64,000 bases of DNA from Hyphococcus luteus (GTDB lineage: Bacteria; Pseudomonadota; Alphaproteobacteria; Caulobacterales; Parvularculaceae), in contig NZ_PJCH01000009.1 of assembly GCF_002943565.1 (NCBI RefSeq), forward strand, positions 95,689-159,688, in the 5' to 3' direction. Below the pieces are notes generated by a model, which was not told the DNA's origin, searched no databases, and saw only the letters and a program-made list of their open reading frames with translations. A program made the translations under genes and the position numbers. Within the stretch, counting starts at the first letter, position 1, and each line of letters starts with the position of its first letter. This document shows positions 15,124 through 23,954 of this stretch, piece after piece.

Positions 15124-17943
15124 ATGGCGGCGCCGACGACGCAAGCAGCATGCAGCAACACGGCCGACAAAATCGATCCCGCACGGGCGCCGGCGGCGCT
15201 TGAGCGCTGGCGCCGGGCGGTGGCCGAGGCCATGGGCGGCGATCCCGGCGCGCCGCTGGACCAGCCCGACCGCCGGCTTTTGATGCTGCGGGTCTTCGGC
15301 GCGACCCGCCGTCTCGCTGAACTTTGCATGACTCATCCCGATGCGGCGGCGACCGCGCTGATCGACGGCGCCTCGCCGGTGCTCGCCGAGGCGGCGCGCG
15401 ATCTGACAGCGCTCGATCGCGGCGTTGGCGGGCCGGACGCCCTGCACGCCGCGCTCGCCCCTTTGAAGAACCGTGTCGATGTGGCGATCGCCATCGCCGA
15501 GATGAGCGGTCAGTGGAGCGTTGCGGATGCGACCGCGGCGCGGGTCGATTTCGCCGAGCGCATGGTCGAGACGGGCCTGCGCTGGCTGGTGCGCGCGGCG
15601 GTGAAACGCGGCGAACTGACGGTCGAGGATTCCGACAATTTCCTGAAAGGCGTTTTCGTCGTCGCCGGCAGCGACTTCGCTCATGAAGACCTATCGCCCT
15701 ACGGGCCGCTCGACATGATCATCCTCTATGACGAAAAGGCTTTTGGCGGCCCGACGGCGCGCGGGGCCGACCGGATTTTCGTGCGCATCGGCGCCGAAAT
15801 CCGCGAAGCCTTCGAAGGCAAGCCCGGGGAATATCTGCTTTATGCGCTGAAAACGCCGCTTGGCTCCGGCGTCGGCGGCGCCGGCTACGCCGACAGCGTC
15901 GCGCGCGTCAAGGCGACGGCGGGCGGGCCGCAGGCGGATGCGTTGAAGATGTGGCTTGGGTCGGCCCGCATCGTCGCGGGCGACCGCACGGCGGGCGGCG
16001 CCTTTCTCGAAGACATCGAACAAATGGTGTGGACGGACAATCCCATCGCCGTTGAAGCGCTGCGGAATTTCGTCGAAGAGACCGACAATGATCCGCGCGG
16101 GCCTTTCCGCCGCGTCGCCGGTCTGTGCCGTCTCGCGATCGGCGGGCTGCGTCCGGTGTTTCGCACGTCGTCGGCGCGGGAGATTTTCGAAACGGCGGCC
16201 AGCTCCCGCACGCTCGCGAAAGATGTGGCGCGCCGTCTGGTTTCTGGAAACGAGCTCGCTCATATCGCCGTTTCGCGCCTGCAGATGATGAAAGGCGCGG
16301 CGGTCTCCGGCGTTGAGCGCGAGGACGAACAGCGCGCGCTGGCGCTGCTTTGCGGCTATTGCGACTACAAGGATCTCGACGCGGCGATACAGGGCGCGCG
16401 CACCGACGCCGCGAATACGCTGCGCCGCTTCGCATCCGGCCCGCAGGCGGAAATCGCGCTTTACCGGGGCGCCGCCGAGACCGACGAAGGCGACGCCGAT
16501 AAGCTCGAAGACCTCGGTTTCTTGAATGGCGCGAGCCTTTCCGCCGCCGTCGACAATTGGGCTGAGCGGGCCGAAGGCCGCGCCGGCGAAAAACGCTTTT
16601 CGGCCTGCGCGCCGGGGCTGCTCACCGCTTTTGGCGAGACGCAGCACCCCAATGATGCTGTGCGCCTGTTCGATGAGCTTCTCACCGTCGCCGGCGAGGG
16701 CCATGACGTTTTTGCGCTTGTCGGCGAAGACGCGCCGCAGCGCGACGGGCTGGTGGACGCTTTCGGGTCCTTCGGCGCAGCGGTGGCGCCGCTCGTTCAG
16801 TCGGCGGACGCGGCGGAATTTTTCTTCGAGGCGCCCGGCGCCGAAACGCCGCAAAGCGGCAAGGAATGGCTGAGCCGTTTCACGCCGCCGCCGGCGAAAG
16901 GCAAAACGGCGCTCGCCGACCTTTCCGAATGGCGCCGCGATCTGATGGCGCGCATCGCCTATAGCGCGGCCACGGGCGCCAGCGGCTTCGACGCCGCCGT
17001 GGAGGCGTTTGAGGACATTCATGTCCGCACCCTGAAAAATGTCTTCGACATCGTGCGCCAGACGGCGCCCGGCGCGGAAAAAACCGCCGCCGGCAAGATC
17101 GCCATGCATGTCTTTGAATCCGACGGCCCGCATCTGCCCGGCGCCGCCACGCATGTCGGCTTCATTTCCAGCGCGCAAACCGGCGATGCGGGCGAGGCTT
17201 TCGTTCACCGCTATCTCGAAGCGTTGGGCGAGCTCGGCGAAGGCGTCTTTGCAATTACGCCTGACGCGACCCACCGTCCCGGCGGCGTTGGCGGACCGAT
17301 CGCGCCTGAAGTCGCGGCCTTCAAGACCTATGTGCAGTCCGAGGCCGTGGCTCACGAACAGATCATGCTCGCCCGCGGCCGGGTGGTTGCAGGCGAAGAC
17401 GCGGCGGCTGAATGCGCGCGTGAAGCGCTGCGCGGGGCTGTCGCCGGCGCGCGCCGCGCCGACATTCTCTTCCGCGATCTCGACCGCGCCCGCGCCCAGC
17501 GCATGCGCCGCGAAAAAGCCTCGTCCGATTGGGACATCGACCGTCTCGAGGGCGGGCGCGCCGATGTTGAGCTGGTCGTTTCGACGCTGATCTACAAGCA
17601 CGCCTCGGCCCATCCCTTCGTGCAGGAAAAGGCGCCGGGCGAAGCCCTTGAAGCCATGGCCCGCTCCGGTCTCCTGCCCGAAGAAACGGCGCAGGCGCTC
17701 GCCAATGCGCGGGCGTTCTGGGCGCGCTTGCAGCTTGTGCGCGCGCTTTCCGGCTGGAGCGATCCCTTGCGCGCGCCGGTGCGCCGCCGCTTCGGCTCGC
17801 TCATCGCGCGCGCCGCGGGCGTCCACAAATTCGACCAGGTGCGTCCGATGATGCGCGGTTATGCGGACGAAGTGACGCGCAGCTATGCGCAGATCGTGCT
17901 CGGCCGCCCCTCGCTCAATGTCGCGTCCCACGCGGCGAGTTAG
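15124..17943 (+). CDS. GlnE-like glutamine synthetase adenylyltransferase homologue, catalytic motifs lost
   Basis: A 939-residue protein with the overall length and layout of GlnE, the bifunctional enzyme that adds and removes AMP on glutamine synthetase. The GlnE-specific helical signature is clear: SDWDIDRLEGGRADVELV (about residue 800) corresponds to 'SPWDLKRVPGGLIDIEFI', and GSARIVAGD and ARGRVVAGED match the ends of both nucleotidyltransferase domains. The sites themselves are degenerate: where GlnE has GKLGGxELNYSSDIDL, the N-terminal domain reads AGSDFAHEDLSPYGPLDM (about 180-198) and the C-terminal one PHLPGAATHVGFIS, without the paired aspartates. Start: ATG 15124 behind GGGGAAGG; TTG 15106 is the alternative. 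It may be a pseudoenzyme or regulator. No internal stop or frameshift is seen, so it is not a decaying gene. Confidence 0.75.
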   Translation: MAAPTTQAACSNTADKIDPARAPAALERWRRAVAEAMGGDPGAPLDQPDRRLLMLRVFGATRRLAELCMTHPDAAATALIDGASPVLAEAARDLTALDRGVGGPDALHAALAPLKNRVDVAIAIAEMSGQWSVADATAARVDFAERMVETGLRWLVRAAVKRGELTVEDSDNFLKGVFVVAGSDFAHEDLSPYGPLDMIILYDEKAFGGPTARGADRIFVRIGAEIREAFEGKPGEYLLYALKTPLGSGVGGAGYADSVARVKATAGGPQADALKMWLGSARIVAGDRTAGGAFLEDIEQMVWTDNPIAVEALRNFVEETDNDPRGPFRRVAGLCRLAIGGLRPVFRTSSAREIFETAASSRTLAKDVARRLVSGNELAHIAVSRLQMMKGAAVSGVEREDEQRALALLCGYCDYKDLDAAIQGARTDAANTLRRFASGPQAEIALYRGAAETDEGDADKLEDLGFLNGASLSAAVDNWAERAEGRAGEKRFSACAPGLLTAFGETQHPNDAVRLFDELLTVAGEGHDVFALVGEDAPQRDGLVDAFGSFGAAVAPLVQSADAAEFFFEAPGAETPQSGKEWLSRFTPPPAKGKTALADLSEWRRDLMARIAYSAATGASGFDAAVEAFEDIHVRTLKNVFDIVRQTAPGAEKTAAGKIAMHVFESDGPHLPGAATHVGFISSAQTGDAGEAFVHRYLEALGELGEGVFAITPDATHRPGGVGGPIAPEVAAFKTYVQSEAVAHEQIMLARGRVVAGEDAAAECAREALRGAVAGARRADILFRDLDRARAQRMRREKASSDWDIDRLEGGRADVELVVSTLIYKHASAHPFVQEKAPGEALEAMARSGLLPEETAQALANARAFWARLQLVRALSGWSDPLRAPVRRRFGSLIARAAGVHKFDQVRPMMRGYADEVTRSYAQIVLGRPSLNVASHAAS

Positions 17944-17955
17944 CGCCGCGCCGCC

Positions 17956-18300
17956 CGTGAAACATTTTGCATAAAGCGGATTTTCTTTTTTCTTTAAACG
18001 GCGTCTTTCAAGGCTTTCAGCCGAGTTTGGCGCCATTTGCGTAAATTGTTCCACGGGCTTTCTCGCACCATTCTCGCTGTCATCCCGCACGCGCTGCAAT
18101 ATGAAATATTGCTGCGCAGATGCGGGACCCACGACACGGCGCTTTGCAAACGCCAATGGGTCCCAGGTCTGCGCAGCAGCATTGGCATGCTGCAGCGCGC
18201 CCGGGATGACAATCGAGTGCATATTACCCCCGCCGGAAAACCCGTGCGGACTTATCCACGCCTTTTATTTCCGTGTTATCATGAACGGCGCCCGCCTGCC
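17956..18300. repeat. Dispersed modular repeat, copy B (inverted relative to 4454-4828)
   Basis: Same outer modules as copy A, in opposite orientation, 13 kb away: 17957-18054 is the 98-base core and 18217-18299 the second module. Between them, about 18080-18211, lies a different cargo: a palindrome bounded by GTCATCCCG and CGGGATGAC, with inner TGCGGGACCCA / TGGGTCCCAGG arms and nested CTGCGCAG hairpins. That cargo looks like a palindromic intergenic element of the kind dispersed in alphaproteobacterial genomes, inserted in the repeat. No gene is supported between glnE-like and the ribbon-helix-helix gene. Confidence 0.85.
17957..18054. repeat. 98-base core module of repeat B
   Basis: On the minus strand it begins GTGGAACAATTTACGCAAAT like copy A and ends ATGCAAAATGTTTCAC, so the terminal inverted repeat is less perfect here than in copy A. 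It has 11 substitutions relative to 4729-4826 and no length change. The inner GGC-TGAAA-GCC hairpin and GGCG/CGCC pairing are unchanged. Confidence 0.8.
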
Positions 18301-18341
18301 CGGCATGCGGATTTTCCCACTAAAGGCCGCAATAAAGGCGC

Positions 18342-18560
18342 TTACTCTCCCGCCTGAAGGCGCTTCAAGACATACACCCGGATCGCCGAGGCGAGCCCCG
18401 GCGGCGGCGACCGTTTGAGGCGGTCCCTGTCGATGGAATTGATCAGAGCGGGCAGGGTGCGCTTGTCCGCTTCGGCGAAGGCGTCGAGTGCGTCCCAGAA
18501 TTCGGCTTCGAGCGCGATGCTGGTGCGGTGGCCTTTCAGCGTGATCGATCGCTTGCGCAT
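18342..18560 (-). CDS. Ribbon-helix-helix domain protein
   Basis: A 72-residue protein starting MRKRSITLKGHRTSIALEAE, followed by FWDALDAFAEADKRTLPALI and NSIDRDRL: a basic strand, then two helices, as in the small ribbon-helix-helix proteins that accompany fumC and sspB in many alphaproteobacteria. Probably a DNA-binding dimer; target unknown. I chose ATG 18560 because it opens directly on the DNA-contact strand; an upstream start would read through the terminator hairpin. No clear Shine-Dalgarno sequence. Confidence 0.8.
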   Translation of the reverse strand: MRKRSITLKGHRTSIALEAEFWDALDAFAEADKRTLPALINSIDRDRLKRSPPPGLASAIRVYVLKRLQAGE

Positions 18561-18564
18561 GGCT

Positions 18565-18604
18565 AAAAAAACCGGCTCCCTCAACGAAGTGAGGAAACCG
18601 GTTT
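18565..18604 (-). terminator. Rho-independent terminator after the 72-codon gene at 18638
   Basis: On the minus strand AAACCGG pairs with CCGGTTT, enclosing an inner CCTCA/TGAGG stem, and the hairpin is followed by seven Ts. It sits immediately upstream of the ribbon-helix-helix start codon, so that gene needs its own promoter or readthrough. Confidence 0.8.
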
Positions 18605-18637
18605 GGGCTCAAACTGCAAGTGAAAAGAAAGTGCGGC

Positions 18638-18856
18638 CTAGCTCTTGGCCCAGTTGTCGATGCCGTGGGCGCGGATCTTCGCCGTGGCGAGGGTCACGCC
18701 GTCAATGATGCCCGCCATATGGGAGACCGCTTCGGGGTCGGCGGCGGAAAGATCCGCGCCGAGCGCATTGTAAAGCGTTTCGATGTCCACATTATGCGCG
18801 AACAGGAACTGCGCGAGCAGAAGCCGGAGCTGGCTGTCGGAAGGTTTGTCGGCCAT
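18638..18856 (-). CDS. Small hypothetical protein
   Basis: A 72-residue, mostly helical soluble protein beginning MADKPSDSQLRLLLAQFLFA and ending GIDNWAKS. Balanced codon use and a dedicated downstream terminator support it as a gene. It lies between fumC and the ribbon-helix-helix gene, where many alphaproteobacteria carry a DUF4169 protein, but this one lacks the lysine-rich character of DUF4169. I do not recognise the family. Confidence 0.65.
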   Translation of the reverse strand: MADKPSDSQLRLLLAQFLFAHNVDIETLYNALGADLSAADPEAVSHMAGIIDGVTLATAKIRAHGIDNWAKS

Positions 18857-18988
18857 GAGATTAGCGTCCTTGTCCCAAAATGCGTCAGGCGAGAAAAAGC
18901 CTCTCCGGGGCTTAAGGCAAGAACCGGTCCAGCCGGGCCGGTACGCCTGGGCGCTGCGGGGCGACGGGCAACCCGCTGGAATCGCGCC

Positions 18989-20380
18989 TTATTTCGGGCC
19001 GATCATGTTTTCCGGCCGGACAATGCGGTCGTAATCCTCAGGCGTAACAAAGCCGAGATTGACCGCTTCTTCCCTTAAGGTTGTCCCGTTTTTGTGCGCC
19101 GTCTTGGCGATCTTGGTGGCGTTGTCATAGCCGATTTCCGGGGCGAGCGCCGTCACCAGCATTAAGGACTGCTGCATCAGCGACTTGATGCGCTCTTCAT
19201 TCGCCTCGATGCCGGCGACGCATTTGTTGGTGAAGGAGACGGACGCGTCGGCGAGCAGACGGATCGATTGCAGCGTGTCATAGGCGATGACGGGCTTGAA
19301 CACATTGAGCTCGAAATGGCCCTGGCTGCCGGCGAAGCTCACCGTCGTGTTGTTGCCCATCACCTGCGCGCAGACCATGGTCATGGCCTCGCACTGGGTC
19401 GGGTTCACCTTGCCCGGCATGATCGAGGAGCCGGGCTCGTTCTCCGGCAGGGCGATTTCGCCAAGCCCCGAGCGCGGGCCGGAGCCCAGAAGCCGGATGT
19501 CGTTGGCGATCTTGAAGAGGCTCACCGCGATTTCGTTCAAGGCGCCGTGGGCTTCCACCATGGCGTCGTGTGTGGCCAGCGCTTCGAACTTGTTGGGCGC
19601 GGTGACGAAAGGAAGCTTCGTATAGGACGCGACTTCTCCGGCGAAGGTCTTGGCGAATTCCTTTTTCGAATTGACGCCGGTGCCCACCGCCGTGCCGCCC
19701 TGCGCCAGCGCATAGAGCGACGGCAACACGCCCTTGGCGCGCTTGATCCCGTTTTTCACCATGGCCGCATAACCGGAAAATTCCTGGCCGAGCGTCACCG
19801 GCGTCGCGTCCTGTAAGTGCGTGCGGCCGATCTTGATGATCTTGGCGAAGGCTTTCTGTTTCGCGGCGAGGGCGCCTTGCAGATGTTCGAGCGCGGGGAT
19901 CAGCGTGTGATTGATCTCTTCGGCCGCTGCGATGTGCATCGCGGTCGGAAAGGTGTCGTTGGACGACTGGCTCATATTGACATGGTCGTTCGGATGCACG
20001 GGGTCTTTCGAGCCGATTTCGCCGCCGAGAATTTCGATGGCGCGGTTGGCGATCACTTCGTTCGCATTCATGTTCGACTGGGTGCCCGAGCCCGTCTGCC
20101 AGACCGACAGCGGAAAATGGTCGTTGAGCTTGCCTTCGGCGACTTCCAGGGCGGCTTTCTCGATCGCCTTGCCGGTTTTCGCCGGGATCGATTTCAGCTT
20201 CATGTTGGTGCGCGCGGCGGAAAGCTTGACGACGCCGAGGGCGCGGATGAGCGGCGCCGGCATGGTCTCTTCGCCGATGGGAAAGTTAATCAGCGAGCGC
20301 GCCGATTGCGCGCCGTAATATTTGTCGGCGGGGACTTTGAGCTTTCCGAAGCTGTCGGATTCGGTGCGGGTCTTGGACAT
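18989..20380 (-). CDS. fumC: Class II fumarate hydratase
   Basis: Iron-independent TCA-cycle enzyme interconverting fumarate and malate; soluble homotetramer. The 463 residues include [18 protein letters not shown], the loop [14 protein letters not shown], the catalytic-base region [20 protein letters not shown] and the superfamily signature [19 protein letters not shown] at 20380 gives the usual [12 protein letters not shown] start. Transcribed toward the small genes at 18342-18856; sspB lies 105 bases upstream on the same strand. Confidence 0.97.
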   Translation of the reverse strand: MSKTRTESDSFGKLKVPADKYYGAQSARSLINFPIGEETMPAPLIRALGVVKLSAARTNMKLKSIPAKTGKAIEKAALEVAEGKLNDHFPLSVWQTGSGTQSNMNANEVIANRAIEILGGEIGSKDPVHPNDHVNMSQSSNDTFPTAMHIAAAEEINHTLIPALEHLQGALAAKQKAFAKIIKIGRTHLQDATPVTLGQEFSGYAAMVKNGIKRAKGVLPSLYALAQGGTAVGTGVNSKKEFAKTFAGEVASYTKLPFVTAPNKFEALATHDAMVEAHGALNEIAVSLFKIANDIRLLGSGPRSGLGEIALPENEPGSSIMPGKVNPTQCEAMTMVCAQVMGNNTTVSFAGSQGHFELNVFKPVIAYDTLQSIRLLADASVSFTNKCVAGIEANEERIKSLMQQSLMLVTALAPEIGYDNATKIAKTAHKNGTTLREEAVNLGFVTPEDYDRIVRPENMIGPK

Positions 20381-20485
20381 GGGGCAAGGTCTTTCGGCGG
20401 GAGCGGAAGGAAGGGAAGATCGTTCGGGGCCGGGTTTAAAACCGCGACCGCCCCCAAGGCAAGCGCGGCGCCGGCCGCCTGGCGC

Positions 20486-20995
20486 TTATTTCTTCCGGAA
20501 GGAATCGAGACTGACGATATCCGCGCCTTCGCCCTTGTGCTCTTCGGGCGCGCCGTCCTCTTCGCCCTCAGCGGCTTCGGCGGCGGCTTCGGGTTCTGAG
20601 CCTTCCGTTTCTTCCACCGGCGCGGCCGCATCGAAACTGACGCCGAACTGGGCGCTCGGATCGGCGAACTGGGTGACGGCGTTGAAGGGCACTTCAAGCC
20701 GCGCCTCCTTGCCCTTGAACCACAGCGTCACGCCCAGCTTGTCGTCGTCGACGGTGAGGCCCTCGAACTGATGCTGCAGGACAATGGTCATGCGCTCGGG
20801 ATATTGTTCCTTGAGATGGTCAGGGATCACCACCCCCGGCGCGCCGGTGGCGAATTCGATGAAGAAATGATGCTCGCCCGGGGCGTCGCCGAGCTCTGCA
20901 ACGATCTCTAAAACGTCGCGCATGAGAAAGCGGTAGGCCTTTTTCTGGGCCTCCTGAAAGAGCTCGTTGTAATCGAGTTCGACGTCTTCACTCAC
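20486..20995 (-). CDS. sspB: SspB family ClpXP adaptor
   Basis: Adaptor that tethers ssrA-tagged proteins to ClpXP (alphaproteobacterial type, 169 residues). The folded part includes YRFLMRDVLEIVAELG, HHFFIEFATGAPGVVIPDHL and KLGVTLWFKGKEARLEVPF. A long acidic linker rich in Glu/Ala leads to the C-terminal tail DIVSLDSFRKK, which fits the ClpX-binding peptide of SspB. I chose the GTG at 20995, which gives VSEDVELDYNELFQEA; in-frame codons upstream encode an unlikely leader. The tmRNA gene that makes its substrates' tag lies about 110 bases upstream on the same strand. Confidence 0.9.
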   Translation of the reverse strand: MSEDVELDYNELFQEAQKKAYRFLMRDVLEIVAELGDAPGEHHFFIEFATGAPGVVIPDHLKEQYPERMTIVLQHQFEGLTVDDDKLGVTLWFKGKEARLEVPFNAVTQFADPSAQFGVSFDAAAPVEETEGSEPEAAAEAAEGEEDGAPEEHKGEGADIVSLDSFRKK

Positions 20996-21104
20996 TTGGG
21001 GTCCGCCCTTCTGGTCTCCATTTCTGGCGCAGTTGTAGCGGGCTTGCGCCCAAGAGGCCAGAAGGCCGGCTTTCGTCAGGCGCATCGTCTTTGCTGCGGA
21101 ATGG

Positions 21105-21440
21105 AAAAAATAAAGTCCCCGGCTTCTGTTGCCAGGCGCCGGGGGGCCCCGCCTGACGCTTGGAAGGGCGTCAGGACTTCAGTCAAGCGAACTGCTCAGC
21201 CGCGTTATGCAGCGAGAGCGAGTTCTTCCGAGTAGTTGTCGTTGGCAACTATTCAGTTTTAGCCAAATAACGGAGGCAAACCGGGCGAAAACACCGTCTT
21301 TAGACGCTCGTCGATCCTATTTCGGCCCCGTCAAAGCCTCCCGCGAGAGAGGGGTTTTGGTGGAGCCGCCGGGTACCGCCCCCGGGTCCGATACGGTTAT
21401 TGCACGGGTCATTTATCGCCATAGCCCGCTTGCGCGGGCC
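21105..21440 (-). ncRNA. ssrA: tmRNA (circularly permuted, two-piece)
   Basis: Rescues stalled ribosomes and adds a degradation tag. On the minus strand the acceptor piece comes first, ending GGCGGCTCCACCA (3' end at 21358) after GGTACCCGG of the T-arm. A 28-base spacer with a hairpin (21330-21357) follows, then the coding piece starting GGGGCCGAAATAGGATCGAC at 21329. The tag frame at 21205-21246 encodes ANDNYSEELALAA and a stop. The transcript ends in a CCCCGGC/GCCGGGG hairpin and TTTATTTTTT at about 21105. A TATATT box at 21446-21451 suggests a start near 21440. The permutation is a hallmark of alphaproteobacteria. Confidence 0.96.
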
Positions 21441-21583
21441 CTTCGAATATAGGCGCGACGGGTGAAAATTTAAAGAGCGCGGGCTTTAAGCCGCGAAAAA
21501 GCGCTGAAATGTCAAGATTCTGTAATATCCATGCATTATGTGCGCTAGGAGCGAGCGGGGGCTCGAGCTTCGGGGCGAAGGCG

Positions 21584-21841
21584 ATGGAATCAGGCGATTT
21601 CAAGAAGTGGCGCAAAACGCTGGGTCTGTCCCAAAAGGATGCAGCGAACCTGCTCGGCCTGAAGCGCCGGATGATCCAGTATTACGAAAAGGGCGAGCGC
21701 GACGGCGAGAAGGTGAAGATCCCGCGCTCGGTGCGGCTCGCCTGCTACGCCATCGCCCAAGGGGTCGAAGACTATAACGGCCCCAACCGCAAGATTCACA
21801 TGATCGACAAGCAGGAAAAGGCGGTCGAGCCGGCCGCCTAA
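21584..21841 (+). CDS. Small HTH (XRE-type) DNA-binding protein
   Basis: An 85-residue protein made almost entirely of a Cro/C1-type helix-turn-helix: [34 protein letters not shown], then a short helix and a tail [16 protein letters not shown]. Probably a repressor or nucleoid-associated dimer; target unknown. Start at ATG 21584, at the MESGDF residues; an in-frame start at 21509 adds 25 residues of poor composition. It is divergent from ssrA with 143 bases between, so they may share a control region. Confidence 0.85.
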   Translation: MESGDFKKWRKTLGLSQKDAANLLGLKRRMIQYYEKGERDGEKVKIPRSVRLACYAIAQGVEDYNGPNRKIHMIDKQEKAVEPAA

Positions 21842-21995
21842 GCGGCGCCGGGGCGGCAGGCTCAGCCCCCGCACGCTTGGAGGAGGCGCGGCGAAACCGC
21901 CGCCTCGCCTGGCGCGCCATGGGGAAAACTTTCGCGGAAACGGCTGGCGCGAATCGCCCGAAACGCGCCTAATCCTGTCCGGGAAGGTAACGGCC

Positions 21996-22790
21996 ATGAA
22001 ACAATATCTGGAATTGCTGGCCCGCGTTCTGGAGGCGGGCGACAGTCGCCTCGACCGCACCGGGGTCGGCACGCGCGCCGTCTTCGGCCATCAGATGCGC
22101 TTCGATCTCGCCGACGGCTTTCCGCTCCTCACCACCAAGAAGCTGCATGTGAAATCCGTCGTGTACGAATTATTGTGGTTTCTCGCCGGCGACACCAATA
22201 TCGCCTATTTGAAAGAACACGGCGTTTCGATCTGGGATGAATGGGCGGATGAGAAGGGCGATCTCGGCCCCGTCTACGGACGGCAATGGCGCTCCTGGGC
22301 GGCGCCGGACGGGCGCGCCATCGACCAGATCAGCTGGGTCGTCGATGAGATTAAAACCAATCCGGCCTCGCGCCGGCTGGTGGTGAGCGCCTGGAATCCC
22401 GCCGATCTCGAGCGCATGGCGCTGGCGCCCTGTCACTGCCTGTTCCAGTTTTTCGTCGCGGACGGGCGGCTCTCCTGCCAGCTTTATCAGCGCTCCGGCG
22501 ATGTTTTTCTCGGCGTGCCGTTCAACATCGCCTCTTACGCTTTGCTGACGGCGATGGTCGCGCAAGTTTGCAATCTCGAACCCGGCGAGTTCGTCCATAC
22601 GCTCGGCGACGCGCATCTTTATGCGAACCATGAGGACCAGGCGCGCGAGCAGCTGACAAGAAAGCCCGGCAAGCTGCCGAAGCTGGTTCTTAATCCAAAT
22701 GTCAAAGACATTTTCGGCTTCGCCTTCGAAGACATCGCTTTTGAAGACTATGAGGCACAGCCCCATATCAAGGCGCCGGTGGCGGTATGA
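21996..22790 (+). CDS. thyA: Thymidylate synthase
   Basis: Methylates dUMP to dTMP using methylene-tetrahydrofolate (264 residues, the usual short bacterial form). Seen: [40 protein letters not shown], the active site [15 protein letters not shown] with its Cys, and [20 protein letters not shown]. Its stop overlaps the GNAT start by four bases, which in turn overlaps folA, so the enzyme that makes dihydrofolate and the one that recycles it are cotranscribed. Confidence 0.98.
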   Translation: MKQYLELLARVLEAGDSRLDRTGVGTRAVFGHQMRFDLADGFPLLTTKKLHVKSVVYELLWFLAGDTNIAYLKEHGVSIWDEWADEKGDLGPVYGRQWRSWAAPDGRAIDQISWVVDEIKTNPASRRLVVSAWNPADLERMALAPCHCLFQFFVADGRLSCQLYQRSGDVFLGVPFNIASYALLTAMVAQVCNLEPGEFVHTLGDAHLYANHEDQAREQLTRKPGKLPKLVLNPNVKDIFGFAFEDIAFEDYEAQPHIKAPVAV

Positions 22791-23272
22791 GCATTTCCAT
22801 CAGAAACGCGGTCAAAGGCGACGAAGCGCTTATTCTCGGCTTTATCCGGGAGCTCGCGGCTTATGAAAAACTTTCCCATGAGGCCGTTGCGACGCCGGAC
22901 CATCTGACTCGCACGCTCTTCTGCGACAATCCGAAAGCCTTTGCGCTGATCGCCGAAGAGGACGGCGCGCCGGTCGGCTTCGCGCTGTATTTTTTCAATT
23001 ACTCGACCTTTCTCGGTAAGCACGGGATTTATCTCGAAGACCTCTATGTGAAAGAGGATCGCCGCGGCGCCGGGGCGGGCAAGGCGCTCCTCGCCGAACT
23101 GGCGCGCATCGCCGTCGAGAACGATTGCGGGCGCCTTGAATGGTCGGTTCTCGACTGGAACGCGCCGTCCATTGCGTTTTACAAATCCCTCGGCGCCGCG
23201 CCCATGGATGAATGGACTGTCTATCGCCTGACGGGCGACGCGCTCAGCGATCTTGCAGGGGCGGCGTCATGA
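22787..23272 (+). CDS. GNAT family N-acetyltransferase
   Basis: A 161-residue acetyltransferase with the acetyl-CoA loop in [20 protein letters not shown] (R/QxxGxG/A), then [20 protein letters not shown], typical of polyamine/thialysine acetyltransferases (SSAT-like). Substrate not determinable. Overlaps thyA and folA by four bases at each end (ATGA junctions). Its place between thyA and folA suggests no known pathway link. Confidence 0.92.
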   Translation: MSISIRNAVKGDEALILGFIRELAAYEKLSHEAVATPDHLTRTLFCDNPKAFALIAEEDGAPVGFALYFFNYSTFLGKHGIYLEDLYVKEDRRGAGAGKALLAELARIAVENDCGRLEWSVLDWNAPSIAFYKSLGAAPMDEWTVYRLTGDALSDLAGAAS

Positions 23273-23802
23273 ACGCGCGTCTCGCCATGGTGGTGGCCAT
23301 GGCGCGCAACGGCGTCATCGGGTCCGACAACGCGCTGCCCTGGCGGATTTCCGACGATCTAAAATGGTTCAAATCGGCGACGCTGGGAAAGCCCATGATC
23401 ATGGGCCGCAAGACTTTTGAATCCATCGGCAAGGCGCTGCCGGGCCGCGACAATATCGTGGTGACGCGCTCGCCGGATTTCCTCGCGGAAGGCGTCTTCC
23501 TCGCGCGCAGCCTCGACGGCGCCCTCAGGCTTGCGCGGATTGCGGCGGTCGAAGGCGCCGCTGACGAGATCAGCATTATCGGCGGGGCGGATATCTTCTC
23601 CCAGCTGCTTCGCCAGACCGAGCGCATTTACCTGACGCGCGTCGATGCGGAGGTCGAAGGCGATGTCGTGTTCCCCGCGCTTGATTCGGGCGAATGGGCG
23701 GAGACCCGCATGGGCGGATGCCCGAAAAACGACAGGAACGAGCATGCTTGCGAATTTTTCATTCTCGACCGCAAGGGCCGAATCCCGGCCAAAGAGCGCT
23801 GA
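23269..23802 (+). CDS. folA: Dihydrofolate reductase
   Basis: NADPH-dependent reduction of dihydrofolate (177 residues). Seen: MVVAMARNGVIGSDNALPWR, DLKWFKSATLGKPMIMGRKT, FESIGKALPGRDNIVVTRS and a C-terminal IIGGADIFSQLL strand-helix. Start ATG at 23269 in the ATGA overlap with the GNAT gene. Third gene of thyA-GNAT-folA. Confidence 0.97.
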   Translation: MNARLAMVVAMARNGVIGSDNALPWRISDDLKWFKSATLGKPMIMGRKTFESIGKALPGRDNIVVTRSPDFLAEGVFLARSLDGALRLARIAAVEGAADEISIIGGADIFSQLLRQTERIYLTRVDAEVEGDVVFPALDSGEWAETRMGGCPKNDRNEHACEFFILDRKGRIPAKER

Positions 23803-23954
23803 TTTTTAGGGATTTTGGCGACCCGGCGTTTAAGGATTGGGGCGTAAATTAATCATTCAAGCGCTTACGGCCCCTGCCGGCGCGGCTTTTTGCGTTAAGC
23901 TTTCGCCGGCGCCTGAAACGGCGCTTCCAAGAAGAGAGGACGGAGGAGGGGATC

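Noticed and set aside
15691..18222. Minus-strand open frame of over 800 codons opposite the GlnE-like gene
   Set aside because: High GC keeps the antisense frame open; it has Arg/His-rich shadow composition and crosses into repeat copy B.
21409..21615. 68-codon minus-strand frame upstream of ssrA
   Set aside because: It overlaps the tmRNA promoter and the start of the HTH gene; no ribosome site.
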